From contig NZ_CP072852.1 of assembly GCF_017948265.1 (NCBI RefSeq), positions 4,402,001-4,466,000 on the forward strand: a stretch of 64,000 bases of DNA, written 5' to 3'. Positions 36,555 to 46,840 of this stretch are shown here, in pieces. A program made the translations under genes and the position numbers. Origin of the DNA: Rhodoferax sp. PAMC 29310 (GTDB lineage: Bacteria; Pseudomonadota; Gammaproteobacteria; Burkholderiales; Burkholderiaceae_C). The notes below the pieces were generated by a model that was not told where the DNA came from, searched no databases, and worked only from the letters and a program-made list of their open reading frames with translations. Within the stretch, counting starts at the first letter, position 1. Each line of letters begins with the position of its first letter.

Positions 36555-37394
36555 ATGATTCGCCAAACCAAAGACCTGCAGGATCTCGCCATTGGCGCCA
36601 CCGATGGCACCATCGGCGACGTGAAGGATTTCTACTTCGATGACGAGGCCTGGGTGATTCGTTACCTCGTCGTCGACGCCGGCTCGTGGCTGTCCAGCCG
36701 CAAGGTATTGATCTCGCCCATTGCCGCCGGCAAGCCCGATTGGGATGCCAAGTTGTTGCCGGTTACGCTGACCCGTGAGCAAGTCAAGAACAGCCCCGAA
36801 ATCGACACCGACATGCCGATCACCCGACAGCACGAGACTGAATATCTTGACTACTACAGCTATCCGTATTACTGGGGTGGCATGGGCTTGTGGGGCCGTG
36901 GCGGATCTCCGAACATGCTCTTGCCCGGTTACGACGGCTATGGATCTGCCACTGCGGCCCGCGCAGAAGCGGACAACGCCCAGGCAAGAACGGAGGCACG
37001 CCAGCGTGACCAGGATCCTCACCTGCGCAGCTGCAATGCAGTGGACGGGTACCACATCGAAGCCAGTGACGGCGAGATCGGATACGTGAAGGGCCTGCTC
37101 GTCGACGAAGAAAGCTGGGCCATCCGATACCTGGTGGTGAGCACAAGCAACTGGTGGCTCGGCCATGACGTTCTGGTGGCCCCGCAGTGGATTAAGCGCG
37201 TGAGCTGGGAGGACCAGACCGTGGTCGTCGACCTGAATCGTGAGGCCCTTCAACAAGCGCCCATCTACGACGCGTCAAACTCATTGACGCGCGAGATGGA
37301 GATCGCCGTGTTTCAACACCACGGGCGCAAGGGCTACTGGGCTGACGAAGCGCGCCAGCCGAAAAAAGGAGCCCTCGATCGGACCGATGCCTGA
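36555..37394 (+). CDS. Two-domain PRC-barrel protein
   Basis: 279 residues with two PRC-barrel-like repeats: residues about 5-80 (TKDLQDLAIGATDGTIGDVK, FYFDDEAWVIRYLVVDAGSW) and about 160-240 (DGYHIEASDGEIGYVKGLLV, EESWAIRYLVVSTSNWWLG). They are joined by a Tyr/Gly-rich segment (YYSYPYYWGGMGLWGRG). No signal peptide; probably cytoplasmic or membrane-peripheral. PRC barrels bind RNA or protein partners, as in RimM and photosynthetic reaction-centre H subunits; stand-alone two-repeat forms occur among stress gene clusters, role unknown. ATG at 36555 follows the gap shared with gcd. Confidence 0.85.
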   Translation: MIRQTKDLQDLAIGATDGTIGDVKDFYFDDEAWVIRYLVVDAGSWLSSRKVLISPIAAGKPDWDAKLLPVTLTREQVKNSPEIDTDMPITRQHETEYLDYYSYPYYWGGMGLWGRGGSPNMLLPGYDGYGSATAARAEADNAQARTEARQRDQDPHLRSCNAVDGYHIEASDGEIGYVKGLLVDEESWAIRYLVVSTSNWWLGHDVLVAPQWIKRVSWEDQTVVVDLNREALQQAPIYDASNSLTREMEIAVFQHHGRKGYWADEARQPKKGALDRTDA

Positions 37395-37443
37395 CACTCA
37401 GCAGATCGCCGCGGCCGCCGATCTGGCTGACACGCGCTGCCGC

Positions 37444-38448
37444 TCACCGGCCTTGGTCGACCTGCGCTTTACGATTCGCTGCTGACCGCCCCATTGGCGA
37501 CGCTTCGGCCCGCTTCAGGTAGCGGTAATAGTCGCTGTCGGTCGTGAGGATCACCGTCGCGTTTTTGTTCTGCCCCTCCTTGTAGGCTTCCAGGGTGCGC
37601 GAGAAGGCATAGAACTCGGCGTCTGCGCCATACGCCGCGCCGTACACGCGCGTCGCCTCTGCATCTGCCTTACCGCGCACCTCCTGAACACGCCGGTAGG
37701 CAGTGGAACGGATCTGGCGCAGCTCCTTCTCCATCGTCCCGAGAATCTCGGCACTCTGGCCCTCACCCTCGGACCTGAAGCGGGCGGCGATGCGCTTGCG
37801 CTCGGAGATCATGCGCGCGTAGACCTTCTCGCGCACGCTCTCGACATAGTCGAGGCGCTTGATGCGCACATCCACCAGTTCGATCCCATATTGGGGAACG
37901 ACCTCGCGCGCCTTCTCAAGAATGGTGCGGGTCAGCTCCTCACGTCCGCGCGCCACTTCCTTCTTTAGCTCGGCTTGCACCTCGGCGGGCACTTCCTCCA
38001 GAAGCGCATCCTTGGGAATCACCCAAGAGGCGCTTCGCACCAGCTCCACGAGTTCGCTGCCCGACACCTGGTCACGCACCACGGAGTCGATGATGTCGTT
38101 CAGGCGCGAGGTGGCGCCGGCCTCTGTCGCCATGCTTTCAAGGAATTTCTTGGCATCCGCGATGCGCCAGCGTGCCATCGTATCGACCCAGATGAACTCG
38201 CGTCCTTTGGTCGGAATTTGGTTGGGGTCGCCGTCCCAGATGAGAATGCGCTTCTCGAATCGCCGCACGTCCTGCACGAACGGCAACTTGACGTGCAACC
38301 CGGCCTCGGTGACCGGCGCGCCCACGGGACGGCCGAACTGCACGATCACCGCCTGTTCACCTTCCTCGAGCGTGTAAAAGCTGCCAAGTACGGCTACCCC
38401 GAGTGCGAGCGCCGCTAGGCCCCCACCGACCTTCAGTATGTTTTTCAT
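37444..38448 (-). CDS. hflC: Protease modulator HflC
   Basis: 334 residues. One N-terminal membrane anchor (GLAALALGVAVLGSFYTL) is followed by an SPFH (band 7) domain: GEQAVIVQFGRPVGAPVTEAG, MARWRIADAKKFLES, DVRIKRLDYVESVREKVYAR, RIAARFRSEGEGQSAEILG, and the tail ILTTDSDYYRYLKRA. HflC with HflK forms a membrane complex that modulates the FtsH protease. Its start overlaps the hflK stop by four bases. The upstream hflK carries two in-frame stops, so HflC may be made without its usual partner. Confidence 0.92.
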   Translation of the reverse strand: MKNILKVGGGLAALALGVAVLGSFYTLEEGEQAVIVQFGRPVGAPVTEAGLHVKLPFVQDVRRFEKRILIWDGDPNQIPTKGREFIWVDTMARWRIADAKKFLESMATEAGATSRLNDIIDSVVRDQVSGSELVELVRSASWVIPKDALLEEVPAEVQAELKKEVARGREELTRTILEKAREVVPQYGIELVDVRIKRLDYVESVREKVYARMISERKRIAARFRSEGEGQSAEILGTMEKELRQIRSTAYRRVQEVRGKADAEATRVYGAAYGADAEFYAFSRTLEAYKEGQNKNATVILTTDSDYYRYLKRAEASPMGRSAANRKAQVDQGR

Positions 38449-39476
38449 GGTTGTCCTCCTGCCGTCCTGGATTGCGCAGGCAGTTGTGGCGAGTCAAAGC
38501 GCAGCAGCGGCAGCAGCGACTTCTGATCACTGTCGACGATGTACAGCGCCTTGGCCTGAGGCAGGATGTCCCCCATCGACTCCAGATACAGGCGCCGACG
38601 CGTGACTTCCGGAGCGAGCAGGTACTGTGCCAGGATCGCCGTGAATCGCGTAGCTTCTCCGTTGGCACGGTTGACCCGCTCGACGGCGTAGCCTTCGGCC
38701 TCGGTGACGGTGCGCGTGGCCTCGCCGCGCGCCTTGGGGATCTCGCGGTTGGCCTGCTCCTGCGCCTGGTTGATCGTGCGCTCGCGGTCCTGCCGTGCCT
38801 CGTTCACCTCATTGAAGGCGGGCTTGACGGTGTCCGGCGGCGTCACGTCCTGTAGCTCTACCGTGACCAGCCGAACACCGGTCTCGTAGGCACTGAGGAT
38901 CTTCTGCATCTCCACCTTGACCTCGGTGGAGACGGCCACGCGGCCGACTGTCAGCACGTCGCTGCCCAGCCGGTTGCCGACGACCCGTCGCATGACGGCC
39001 TCGGCGACGTCGCGGATGGTTTGCCGTGACTCCCGAACTTGGTACAGGTAGCGCACCGGGTCCTCGATGCGCTACTGCACGATCCATTGGACATCGATCA
39101 CGTTCAGATCGCCCGTCAGCATCAGCGAGACCTCCTTGAAGGGCTTCTTGTCGGGCGCGTACTGTGTTCTTTCGCCACCTACGGTGGAGGTCGTGGCAAA
39201 GCCGAACTATTCCTTCAGGACGCGCTCCGTAGGTACCCGTCGGACGCGTTCGATGCCATCCGGCAGTTTGAAGTGCAGGCCCGGACCCACCGTGCGGTTG
39301 ACCGCGCCAAAACGCTGGATGACGCCCGTCTCTTCGGGCTGCACGGTGAACCAGGTTGACCAAAGGAAAAAGAGCAGCACCGCGCCAGCAATGGCTGCGA
39401 CAATTGGTCGACTGCCGATCGCGTCAGCGCGTTTGCGAAACTCTTCGACGACGTATTCAGGGTCATTGATTGGCAT
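38445..39476 (-). pseudogene. hflK: hflK with two in-frame TAG codons
   Basis: The frame starts at the ATG 39474-39476 (MPINDPEYVVEEFRKRADAI), has a membrane segment (PIVAAIAGAVLLFFLWSTWF) and reads to ERVLKE, then TAG (39207-39209), then FGFATTSTVGGERTQYAPDK to VQWIVQ, then TAG (39072-39074), then RIEDPVRYLYQVRESRQ onward through the whole SPFH domain to the stop at 38445. All three pieces are in one frame with no indel and match full-length HflK (about 344 codons). The family has Glu at the first position and Tyr at the second, so each TAG is one base from sense. A fragment from 39056 onward could be translated only from a weak internal start. Confidence 0.8.
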
Positions 39477-39992
39477 GCTTCGGGTCCTCTGTGCCAGTGC
39501 GCCCCAGCGCCGGCTTCATTTCGATAGGGGTGTTCATGTGATCGATCCTTCACGTTGAGAGCCGATGTTCACTAGGCGAGGCATGAGTGCATTACTCCTC
39601 GGAATCCGCGTTAATGGAGCCATTGCTGCCATAGCGCGGGATCGCGATGCATGGATTGTGTGGTTCATGAGGGGAGTCCTTTGTGTCTGTTGCAAGGCTA
39701 GGCGGCGAAGCCGCAAGATCTAGGCCGGAGCTGACTTGTCAGTCTGTGCCGTCAAGCGCCGGCCGTCTGTGCGCTGGCGCACAGACGGCCGGCGCCAAAC
39801 GCGCACACTTGGATTCACGGACCTTGGCAACGCGCCCGGCGCCGTTGCTGCTTCGTCAAACGAAGAACTTACTGGAGGTGAAACGAACCGTGACTGTCAA
39901 CTTGACGCCTGACACTCTTACACAGGCGCACTGGTCCGACCCGGCATTGCCGCCCTCGGGCCAGCCGGAAAGGGCCGTCGCCAACCGCACCG
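39477..39992. other. Gap hflK / P-type ATPase with extended palindrome
   Basis: 516 bp holding no convincing gene. A 44-codon minus-strand ORF (ATG at 39668-39670, AGGA upstream) is possible but unrecognised. Its main feature is the extended copy of the shared palindrome at 39761-39790. Confidence 0.4.
39761..39790. promoter_or_regulatory. Shared palindrome, site 3 (P-type ATPase / hflK gap), extended
   Basis: The core TGTGCGC-TG-GCGCACA (39768-39783) is a perfect inverted repeat, extended outward by GGCCGTC and GACGGCC to 14-bp arms, the longest copy in the window. It lies about 215 bp before the ATPase start and 300 bp before the hflK start. The long arms could also form a cruciform or RNA hairpin. 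Confidence 0.65.
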
Positions 39993-42878
39993 ATGCCTGA
40001 TCCCGAATCGCGTACCGAGCCGGTGGACGATCCGTCACTGATCGATATCGCCGATCTGGCGCTGGCGCTCGGCACCGATCTGCACCACGGTCTCAGTGCA
40101 GAAAATGCTGTGACCCGTCTGCGCTCGGACGGCCCGAACGAACTGCGCGCGGCGCCCCCCGTGCCCGTCTGGCGCCGCGCGTTGGCGCAGGTGCAAGATC
40201 CATTGGTTTACCTGCTGGCGGCGGCGGCGCTCGTTGCCTTGGCCGCGTGGTGGTTCGAGGGGCGGGGCCAGCCAGGCGCGGCGGGCTGGCCGCTGGACGC
40301 CATCGTCATACTGTTTGTGATCGTGCTGAACGCCGTGCTAGGCTGGCTTCAGGAAGCCAAGGCGGCGCAGGCGGTGGCGGCACTGGCGAAGATGACCACC
40401 GCCACCTCGGCCATGTTGCGCGATGGCGCAGTGGCCCGTGTGCCCAGCGCCGAACTCGTCAGGGGCGATGTATTGGTGCTCGCCGAGGGCGATGCCGTGG
40501 GCGCCGATGCGCGATTGACGCAGGCCGTCGCGTTGAAGCTGCTGGAGGCGCCGCTCACCGGCGAAAGTGAGGCGGTGCTGAAGGATGCCGCGCTGCTGCC
40601 CGGGCCTGTGGCGCTCGGCGACCGCCTGAACATGGTGTTCAAGGGGACGGCAGTCGCGCAGGGCACCGGCCATGCCGTCGTCACCGCCACCGGCATGCAG
40701 ACCGAGATGGGTGGCATCGCCATACTGCTGGAGAGCACGCCCGACGCGCCAACACCGCTGCAAGTCGAGATCGCGCATCTGGGCAAGGTGCTAGGCATCG
40801 CTGCCTTGGGTGTCGCCGGTGCCGTAGTGGCCACGATCCTGTTCATCTCGGACATCCATGGCGTGTCCGACGTCGTCACGGTGCTGCTGCTGGGCGTGTC
40901 GCTGGCCGTGGCTGCCGTGCCCGAGGGCCTGCCGGCGATCTTGTCGGTGGTGCTGGCGATGGGGGTACGCCGCATGGCGCGCCATCATGCCATCGTCAAG
41001 AAGCTGGCCTCGGTCGAAACTCTGGGGTCGGCCTCCGTCATTGCGTCGGACAAGACCGGCACGCTGACGCGCGGCGAGATGACGGTGCAGCGGGTGATGA
41101 CAGCCTCAGGGCGCATCGACATCACCGGCGTGGGTTACGCCCCCGAAGGGCGTGCCGAGCAGGCCGGAGCCGCGCTGGCCGAAGGCCCCTTGCACGAGGA
41201 ACTGCAAGCTGTGCTGAGAGGCGGCAGCTTGGCCGGTAATGCCCAACTTCAACAAGACGACGCCGGTATATGGGTTATCCAGGGCGACCCGACCGAAGCC
41301 GCCTTTTTGGTGGCCGAACACAAGCTGGGCAGCGCAGCCGCGCCCGAGCGCAAAGAACGCTTCGAGCGCATCGGCGAGATCCCCTTCACCTCCCAGCGCA
41401 AGATGATGTCGGTGCTGGTGGTGGACCATGCCGAAGGCGACGCGCACGTGCTCTTCACCAAGGGTGCGCCCGATGTGCTGGTGACGCACTGCACCCAGGC
41501 CCGTCGCGGCAGAGCCACGGTGGCGCTCGATGCCGCTTTGCACAAGCAGGTATCGGCCGACGTGGCTTCGATGACCGATGACGCTCTGCGCACATTGGCC
41601 GTGGCGCGCCGCACGCTGGCCTCCGACGCGCAAATTCCGGCCGATGCGCAAGAGGCGGCCACGCTGGAGCGGGACCTGGAATACCTCGGCACCGTGGGCA
41701 TCATCGACCCGCCTCGCAAGGAAGCCGCCGTTGCCATTGAGGAGGCGGGCCAGGCCGGCATCCGCGTGGTGATGATCACCGGCGACCACCCGCGTACGGC
41801 GGTGCGCATTGCGGCCGATCTGGGCATCGTCGACAGCGGTGCGCCGGTGCTCACGGGCATTGATCTCGACAAGCTGGACGAAGCCGCCTTCGCCGCCGCA
41901 GTGCAAAAGACATCGGTGTTCGCCCGCGTGGCGCCCAAGCACAAGCTGGGCATCGTGCAAGCGCTGCAGGCCAGCGGCAACGTGGTGGCCATGACGGGCG
42001 ACGGCGTCAACGATGCCCCGGCGCTGAAGGCCGCCGACATCGGCGTGGCGATGGGCGTGGCGGGCACCGAGGTGACCAAGGAAGCGGCCCGCATGATCCT
42101 GGCCGACGACCATTTCGCCACCATCGTGCTGGCGGTGCGCGAAGGGCGAGGCGTGCTGGACAACATCCGCAAATTCTTGCGCTACCTGCTGTCGTCCAAT
42201 TTGGCCGAGGTGCTGACGGTGTTTGTCGGCGTGGTGGGGGCAGGTGTCATTGGACTGAAAGCCACCGCCACTGGTTCGGGTGGCACGCTGGCGTTGCCGC
42301 TGCTGGCTACCCAGATCCTGTGGATCAACCTGGTCACCGACACCGGGCCCGCGCTGGCCATGGGCGTGGACCCGATCGCCGACGACGTCATGGCGCGCAA
42401 ACCCCGCACGCGCAGCCAGCGCATCATCGACGCCCGCTTGGGGCTGGGTGTGCTTGAGGGCGGCATCGTGATGGCGGCGCTGACTTTGCTCACGCTGGAT
42501 CTGTTTCTGCCCGGCGGGCTGATTGAGCCGGTTGATGCCTGGCTGGGCCCTGGACCGCACAGCTTGGAACTGGCGCGTACAGCTGCCTTCACTGTGCTGG
42601 TGCTGACGCAGTTGTTCAATTGCTTCAACGCGCGCTCGGAGTCCGCATCCGCCTTCCGGGCCGCGTTCTCGAACCGCTGGCTGTGGGTCGCGGTGGCGCT
42701 GTCGGCGGCGCTGCAAGTGGCGGTCGTGCACCTGCCTTTCCTCAACCTCGCCTTTGGCACCGTGGCGCTCTCGGCGGCCCAATGGGGCTTGTGTGTGGTG
42801 ATGGCCAGCGGGATTCTCTGGTTCAGCGAAGGGCGAAAGCTGTTGCGGCGGCGCTGGCTTTCACCTCTTGGGCAGTGA
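39993..42878 (+). CDS. Cation-transporting P-type ATPase (Ca2+-type / CtpF-like)
   Basis: 961 residues, about ten membrane segments. N-terminal cation-ATPase domain (GLSAENAVTRLRSDGPNEL), actuator motif LTGES (188-192), helix-4 motif PEGLP (310-314), phosphorylation site DKTGTLT with Asp353, TGDGVNDAPALK hinge, and a C-terminal cation-ATPase domain. No N-terminal metal-binding CxxC domain, so it is not a copper or zinc exporter. PEGLP is typical of P2 pumps; it resembles bacterial Ca2+-type pumps, including mycobacterial CtpF of the DosR regulon. The ion is not determined by what I can see. It reads divergently from hflK across a gap with the shared palindrome. Confidence 0.92.
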   Translation: MPDPESRTEPVDDPSLIDIADLALALGTDLHHGLSAENAVTRLRSDGPNELRAAPPVPVWRRALAQVQDPLVYLLAAAALVALAAWWFEGRGQPGAAGWPLDAIVILFVIVLNAVLGWLQEAKAAQAVAALAKMTTATSAMLRDGAVARVPSAELVRGDVLVLAEGDAVGADARLTQAVALKLLEAPLTGESEAVLKDAALLPGPVALGDRLNMVFKGTAVAQGTGHAVVTATGMQTEMGGIAILLESTPDAPTPLQVEIAHLGKVLGIAALGVAGAVVATILFISDIHGVSDVVTVLLLGVSLAVAAVPEGLPAILSVVLAMGVRRMARHHAIVKKLASVETLGSASVIASDKTGTLTRGEMTVQRVMTASGRIDITGVGYAPEGRAEQAGAALAEGPLHEELQAVLRGGSLAGNAQLQQDDAGIWVIQGDPTEAAFLVAEHKLGSAAAPERKERFERIGEIPFTSQRKMMSVLVVDHAEGDAHVLFTKGAPDVLVTHCTQARRGRATVALDAALHKQVSADVASMTDDALRTLAVARRTLASDAQIPADAQEAATLERDLEYLGTVGIIDPPRKEAAVAIEEAGQAGIRVVMITGDHPRTAVRIAADLGIVDSGAPVLTGIDLDKLDEAAFAAAVQKTSVFARVAPKHKLGIVQALQASGNVVAMTGDGVNDAPALKAADIGVAMGVAGTEVTKEAARMILADDHFATIVLAVREGRGVLDNIRKFLRYLLSSNLAEVLTVFVGVVGAGVIGLKATATGSGGTLALPLLATQILWINLVTDTGPALAMGVDPIADDVMARKPRTRSQRIIDARLGLGVLEGGIVMAALTLLTLDLFLPGGLIEPVDAWLGPGPHSLELARTAAFTVLVLTQLFNCFNARSESASAFRAAFSNRWLWVAVALSAALQVAVVHLPFLNLAFGTVALSAAQWGLCVVMASGILWFSEGRKLLRRRWLSPLGQ

Positions 42879-43207
42879 GCGAATGGAGGGCTCGCCAGCC
42901 GTGGGCTAGCGCCTTGCAGGCCCTGCGCGACGGGCTACCGCTGGGCGGCGGCGGTCTTTAGGGTCCGACCGGTTGTGCGGTCCCCCGTCGACGAACGGCG
43001 ACCTATCTGCATCGGTGACGGGCATCAGGATGTGTTGGACTTGTCCTGAATTGGCCGCTACAGTGGCCTGTATGCGCAGGAGCACCGACGCCAACCCGTG
43101 ACGGCACGATGTTGCGCGGGCATGTGAGCGCGTGTGCCCGACCCAACCCTGTGCGACTTTGTCCCTTCCTAGGCCCCGATCCTCCTCGTCGAACCCATAA
43201 AACCTAC

Positions 43208-46200
43208 ATGAAAACCCGAGCTGACAAGCCTGCTGACGCTGCCATCCCCTCCGATCGTGACCAAGATTTGACCGAAGACCAGCGTCGGAAGTCGCTGCTC
43301 AAGGCGGGTGCACTGCAAACCGCGATCCTCAACAGCGCCAACTTCTCCAGCATTGCCACCGACGAGCATGGCGTGATCCAGATCTTCAACGTTGGCGCCG
43401 AGCGAATGCTGGGTTATACCGCCGCGGAAGTGGTGAATCGCATCACACCGGCAGATATCTCCGACCCCGAGGAGCTTCTGCTGCGGGCCAAGGTGTTGAG
43501 CGCCGAGCTGATCACGCCCGTTGCGCCGGGCTTCGATGCCATGGTGTTCAAGGCGCGGCGCGGCATCGAGGACATCTACGAGCTGACCTACATTCGCAAG
43601 GATGGCAGCCGCTTCCCGGCCGTTGTTTCGGTCACAGCCCTGCGAGATGCCAGCAACATGATCATCGGCTACCTGCTGATCGGCACCGACAACACCGCCC
43701 GCAAGCAGGTCGAAGAGGCTATTCGCAAGACTGAAGAGCGCTATTCCACGATCTTCAACACAATGTTTGAGGGCTTTTGCATCATCGAAGTGATGTTTGA
43801 TGGGGACGACAAGGCAATCGACTATCGTTTTTTGGAAACCAACAAGGCGTTTGAGGCGCAAACCGGCTTGATAGACGCAAAGGGAAAGCGGATGCGAGAG
43901 CTTGTGCCAACGCTTGAGGAGCATTGGTTTGAGATTTACGGCAAGGTCGCCCTGACGGGCGAGCCAGCACATTTTGAAAACGAAGCCAAGGCGTTAAATC
44001 GGTGGTACGAAGTGAGCGCTCATCGATTTGGTGAAGACGCCCAGCGCAACGTCTCTATCGTTTTCCGCAACGTTACGGCGCGCAAATTGGCCGAAGCGGC
44101 CTTGCTCAAGGCCGGCACGCTTCAGCGCGCAATCTTCGAAAGCGCCAACTTCTCCAGCGTTGCGACTGACGCTCGGGGCGTGATCCAGATCTTCAACGTT
44201 GGCGCCGAGCGCATGCTGGGCTACGCTGCTGCCGACGTGGTGAATAAAATTACCCCGGCCGATATTTCCGACTCCCTGGAACTGATCGAACGCGCCAGGC
44301 AACTCAGTGCCGAACTCGACATCCCGATCTCGCCCGGATTCGAGGCGCTGGTCTTCAAGGCCTCGCGCGGCATCGAGGACATCTACGAGCTGACCTACAT
44401 CCGCAAGGATGGCAGCCGCTTTCCGGCGGTCGTCTCGGTGACAGCCCTGCGCGATGCGCAGGACGCCATCATCGGCTACCTGCTTATCGGAACCGACAAT
44501 GCCGCGCGCCAGTTGGCCGACGGCAAGTTACGCTCGGCAGGCCAGTACGCGCGCAGTCTCATTGAGGCCTCGCTCGACCCGCTCGTGACCATTAGCCCGG
44601 CTGGAAAAATAACCGACGTCAATGAGGGCTCCGTCAAAGTGACCGGCGTGTCGCGCGAGAAACTGATCGGCACGGACTTCTCAGACTACTTCACTGAGCC
44701 AGAAAAGGCGCGTCAAGGCTACCGCGAGGCCTTCTTGAAAGGTTCGGTCACGGACTTCCCGCTCACCATTCGGCGCGGTGATGGGCGCCTGACCGACGTG
44801 CTCTACAACGCCTCTATCTACAAAGATGTGCAAGGGAATGTGCTATGCGTCTTCGCTGCAGCACGCGACGTGACGGACCAGAAAAAAACAGAGGCCAAGT
44901 TTCGTGGTTTCGTGGAGTCAGCTCCTGACGGCGTGGTCGTCGTGGACTCCACGGGGGAAATGGTGCTGGTCAACGCCAAAACAGAGAGCCTCTTTGGCTA
45001 TGAGCGCCATGAAATGCTGGGGCAGAAACTCGAGCTTCTCATGCCATCGCGCTTCCGCACCAAACACCTAAAGCATCGCGACGGTTTCATTGAGGAGCCA
45101 AAATCTCGAGGAATGGGTGCCGGCCTGGAGCTCTACGGGCGGCGAAAGGACGGCTCCGAGTTCCCCATCGAGGTCAGCTTCAGCCCCCTTGAAACGGAGG
45201 CGGGTGTCCTGATCTCCAGCTCGATTCGCGACGTAACCCAACAGAAGCAAGCCTCGCAGTACGCGCGCAGTCTGATCGAGGCGTCGCTTGACCCGCTCGT
45301 GACCATCAGCCCGCAAGGAAAGATCACCGACGTCAACGAGGGTTCGGTCAGAGTGACGGGTGTGCCGAGGGACAAGCTCATCGGGGCTGTTTTCTCCGAC
45401 TACTTCACCGAGCCCGAGAAAGCGCGTGAAGGCTACCAGGAGGCGTTCTTGAATGGCTCGGTCACCGACTACCCGCTTACTATTCGGCACCAGAACGGTC
45501 GCCTGACTGACGTGCTCTACAACGCCTCTGTTTACAAAGATGTACAGGGCAACGTGCTTGGCGTGTTCGCTGCTGCGCGCGATGTCACCAAACACAAGCT
45601 GGCCGAGGCCGAGCGCATGCGCCTCACCGAGGTGCTTCAAGACAGTCTGCTGGAGCTGAAAAAGGCCAAGGTCGAGGCCGACGAGGCCAACCTGGCCAAA
45701 TCAGACTTCCTGTCGTCGATGAGCCACGAGCTGCGCTCGCCGCTGAACGCCATCCTGGGCTTTGCGCAACTCATCGAATCCGGCACGCCGCCACCCACTG
45801 CGGCACAAGCGGACAGCCTCAAGCAGATTCTGCAGGCTGGCTGGTATCTACTGGAGTTGATCAACGAGATTCTTGACCTTGCGCGGATCGAATCGGGCAA
45901 GATGTCCTTGTCACTCGAGCCGATTTCGCTGGCGGAAGTACTGGTGGACTGTCAGGCCATGATCAACCCGGAGGCGCAAAAAAGTGGCATTCAAGTCCAC
46001 TTTCCGGCGCCCGAGAGTGCTGCGTGGGTGGTGATGGCAGACCGGACACGCGTCATGCAGGTGCTGTTGAATCTTCTGTCCAACGCGATTAAGTACAACC
46101 GGATTCAGGGCCAGATGAACGTGCGTTGCGATGTGGGCGCATCGGGGCGCACGCGCGTCAGCGTGCAAGACACGGGTGAAGGCCTCTCTGCCGACAAGCT

Positions 46201-46840
46201 GTCACAGTTATTCCAGCCTTTCAACCGCCTTGGGCAGGAGGGGGGAACTCAAGAGGGCACGGGGATCGGCCTGGTGACGAGCAAACGCTTAGTGGATCTC
46301 ATGGGCGGGCGCATCGGCGTGGATAGCAACGTGGGCGTGGGCAGTGTGTTTTGGTTTGAACTCGATTCCAGCCACGCGCCACAGTCGGACATTGATTTAA
46401 CCGATACCCATTTGGTACCAGCTCACAGCACGGTGACTTGTGCCGTCCGAAAAACGTTGCTCTGTGTCGAGGATAACCCGGCCAACCTGTTGTTAGTGCA
46501 GCGGCTGCTCGAGCGCCGCACAGACATTCGCATGCTCAGCACGGCTGACGGCCAGCGTGGTGTCGAGATGGCACGCGCCCAACAACCCGACGTGATCCTG
46601 ATGGACATCAACCTGCCGGGCATGACTGGGATCACTGCCCTGCGCATCTTGGCCGAGGACCCCATGACCGCACACATTCCGGTGGTGGCGCTCAGTGCCA
46701 ACGCCATGCCGCACGACATAGAGAAGGGTTTGCAGGCGGGGTTTTTCCGCTATATGACAAAACCCATCAAGTTGAACGAATTCATGGACACGCTGGACGC
46801 AGCGCTCGCGCACGCCACGCCAGCAGAAAAAACAGAATGA
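43208..46840 (+). CDS. Six-PAS hybrid sensor histidine kinase
   Basis: 1210 residues from the ATG at 43208 (MKTRADKPAD); a start 33 codons earlier is unlikely. There is no transmembrane segment, so it senses something in the cytoplasm. Six PAS-like units fill residues about 35-805: units 1 and 3 are near-copies (NVGAERMLGY, TPADISD), units 4 and 6 are near-copies (SLIEASLDPLVTISP, FSDYFTEPEKAR), unit 5 (VVDSTGEMVLVNA) differs. A HisKA domain follows with phospho-acceptor His near 840 (SMSHELRSPLNAIL), an HATPase domain (NLLSNAIKYN, DTGEGLS, GTGIGLV) and a receiver domain with Asp near 1133 (VILMDINLPGMTG). No DNA-binding output; partner unknown. Confidence 0.93.
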   Translation: MKTRADKPADAAIPSDRDQDLTEDQRRKSLLKAGALQTAILNSANFSSIATDEHGVIQIFNVGAERMLGYTAAEVVNRITPADISDPEELLLRAKVLSAELITPVAPGFDAMVFKARRGIEDIYELTYIRKDGSRFPAVVSVTALRDASNMIIGYLLIGTDNTARKQVEEAIRKTEERYSTIFNTMFEGFCIIEVMFDGDDKAIDYRFLETNKAFEAQTGLIDAKGKRMRELVPTLEEHWFEIYGKVALTGEPAHFENEAKALNRWYEVSAHRFGEDAQRNVSIVFRNVTARKLAEAALLKAGTLQRAIFESANFSSVATDARGVIQIFNVGAERMLGYAAADVVNKITPADISDSLELIERARQLSAELDIPISPGFEALVFKASRGIEDIYELTYIRKDGSRFPAVVSVTALRDAQDAIIGYLLIGTDNAARQLADGKLRSAGQYARSLIEASLDPLVTISPAGKITDVNEGSVKVTGVSREKLIGTDFSDYFTEPEKARQGYREAFLKGSVTDFPLTIRRGDGRLTDVLYNASIYKDVQGNVLCVFAAARDVTDQKKTEAKFRGFVESAPDGVVVVDSTGEMVLVNAKTESLFGYERHEMLGQKLELLMPSRFRTKHLKHRDGFIEEPKSRGMGAGLELYGRRKDGSEFPIEVSFSPLETEAGVLISSSIRDVTQQKQASQYARSLIEASLDPLVTISPQGKITDVNEGSVRVTGVPRDKLIGAVFSDYFTEPEKAREGYQEAFLNGSVTDYPLTIRHQNGRLTDVLYNASVYKDVQGNVLGVFAAARDVTKHKLAEAERMRLTEVLQDSLLELKKAKVEADEANLAKSDFLSSMSHELRSPLNAILGFAQLIESGTPPPTAAQADSLKQILQAGWYLLELINEILDLARIESGKMSLSLEPISLAEVLVDCQAMINPEAQKSGIQVHFPAPESAAWVVMADRTRVMQVLLNLLSNAIKYNRIQGQMNVRCDVGASGRTRVSVQDTGEGLSADKLSQLFQPFNRLGQEGGTQEGTGIGLVTSKRLVDLMGGRIGVDSNVGVGSVFWFELDSSHAPQSDIDLTDTHLVPAHSTVTCAVRKTLLCVEDNPANLLLVQRLLERRTDIRMLSTADGQRGVEMARAQQPDVILMDINLPGMTGITALRILAEDPMTAHIPVVALSANAMPHDIEKGLQAGFFRYMTKPIKLNEFMDTLDAALAHATPAEKTE

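Noticed and set aside
38445..39476. Pyrrolysine or selenocysteine-type recoding of the two TAG codons in hflK
   Set aside because: No pyl genes or special structures are seen, and family residues at both places are ordinary Glu and Tyr; loss or error is simpler.
41106..42782. A 558-codon open frame antisense to the P-type ATPase
   Set aside because: Its composition (His, Arg, Gln-rich) is that of a shadow of a GC-rich gene; the ATPase on the plus strand has all catalytic motifs.
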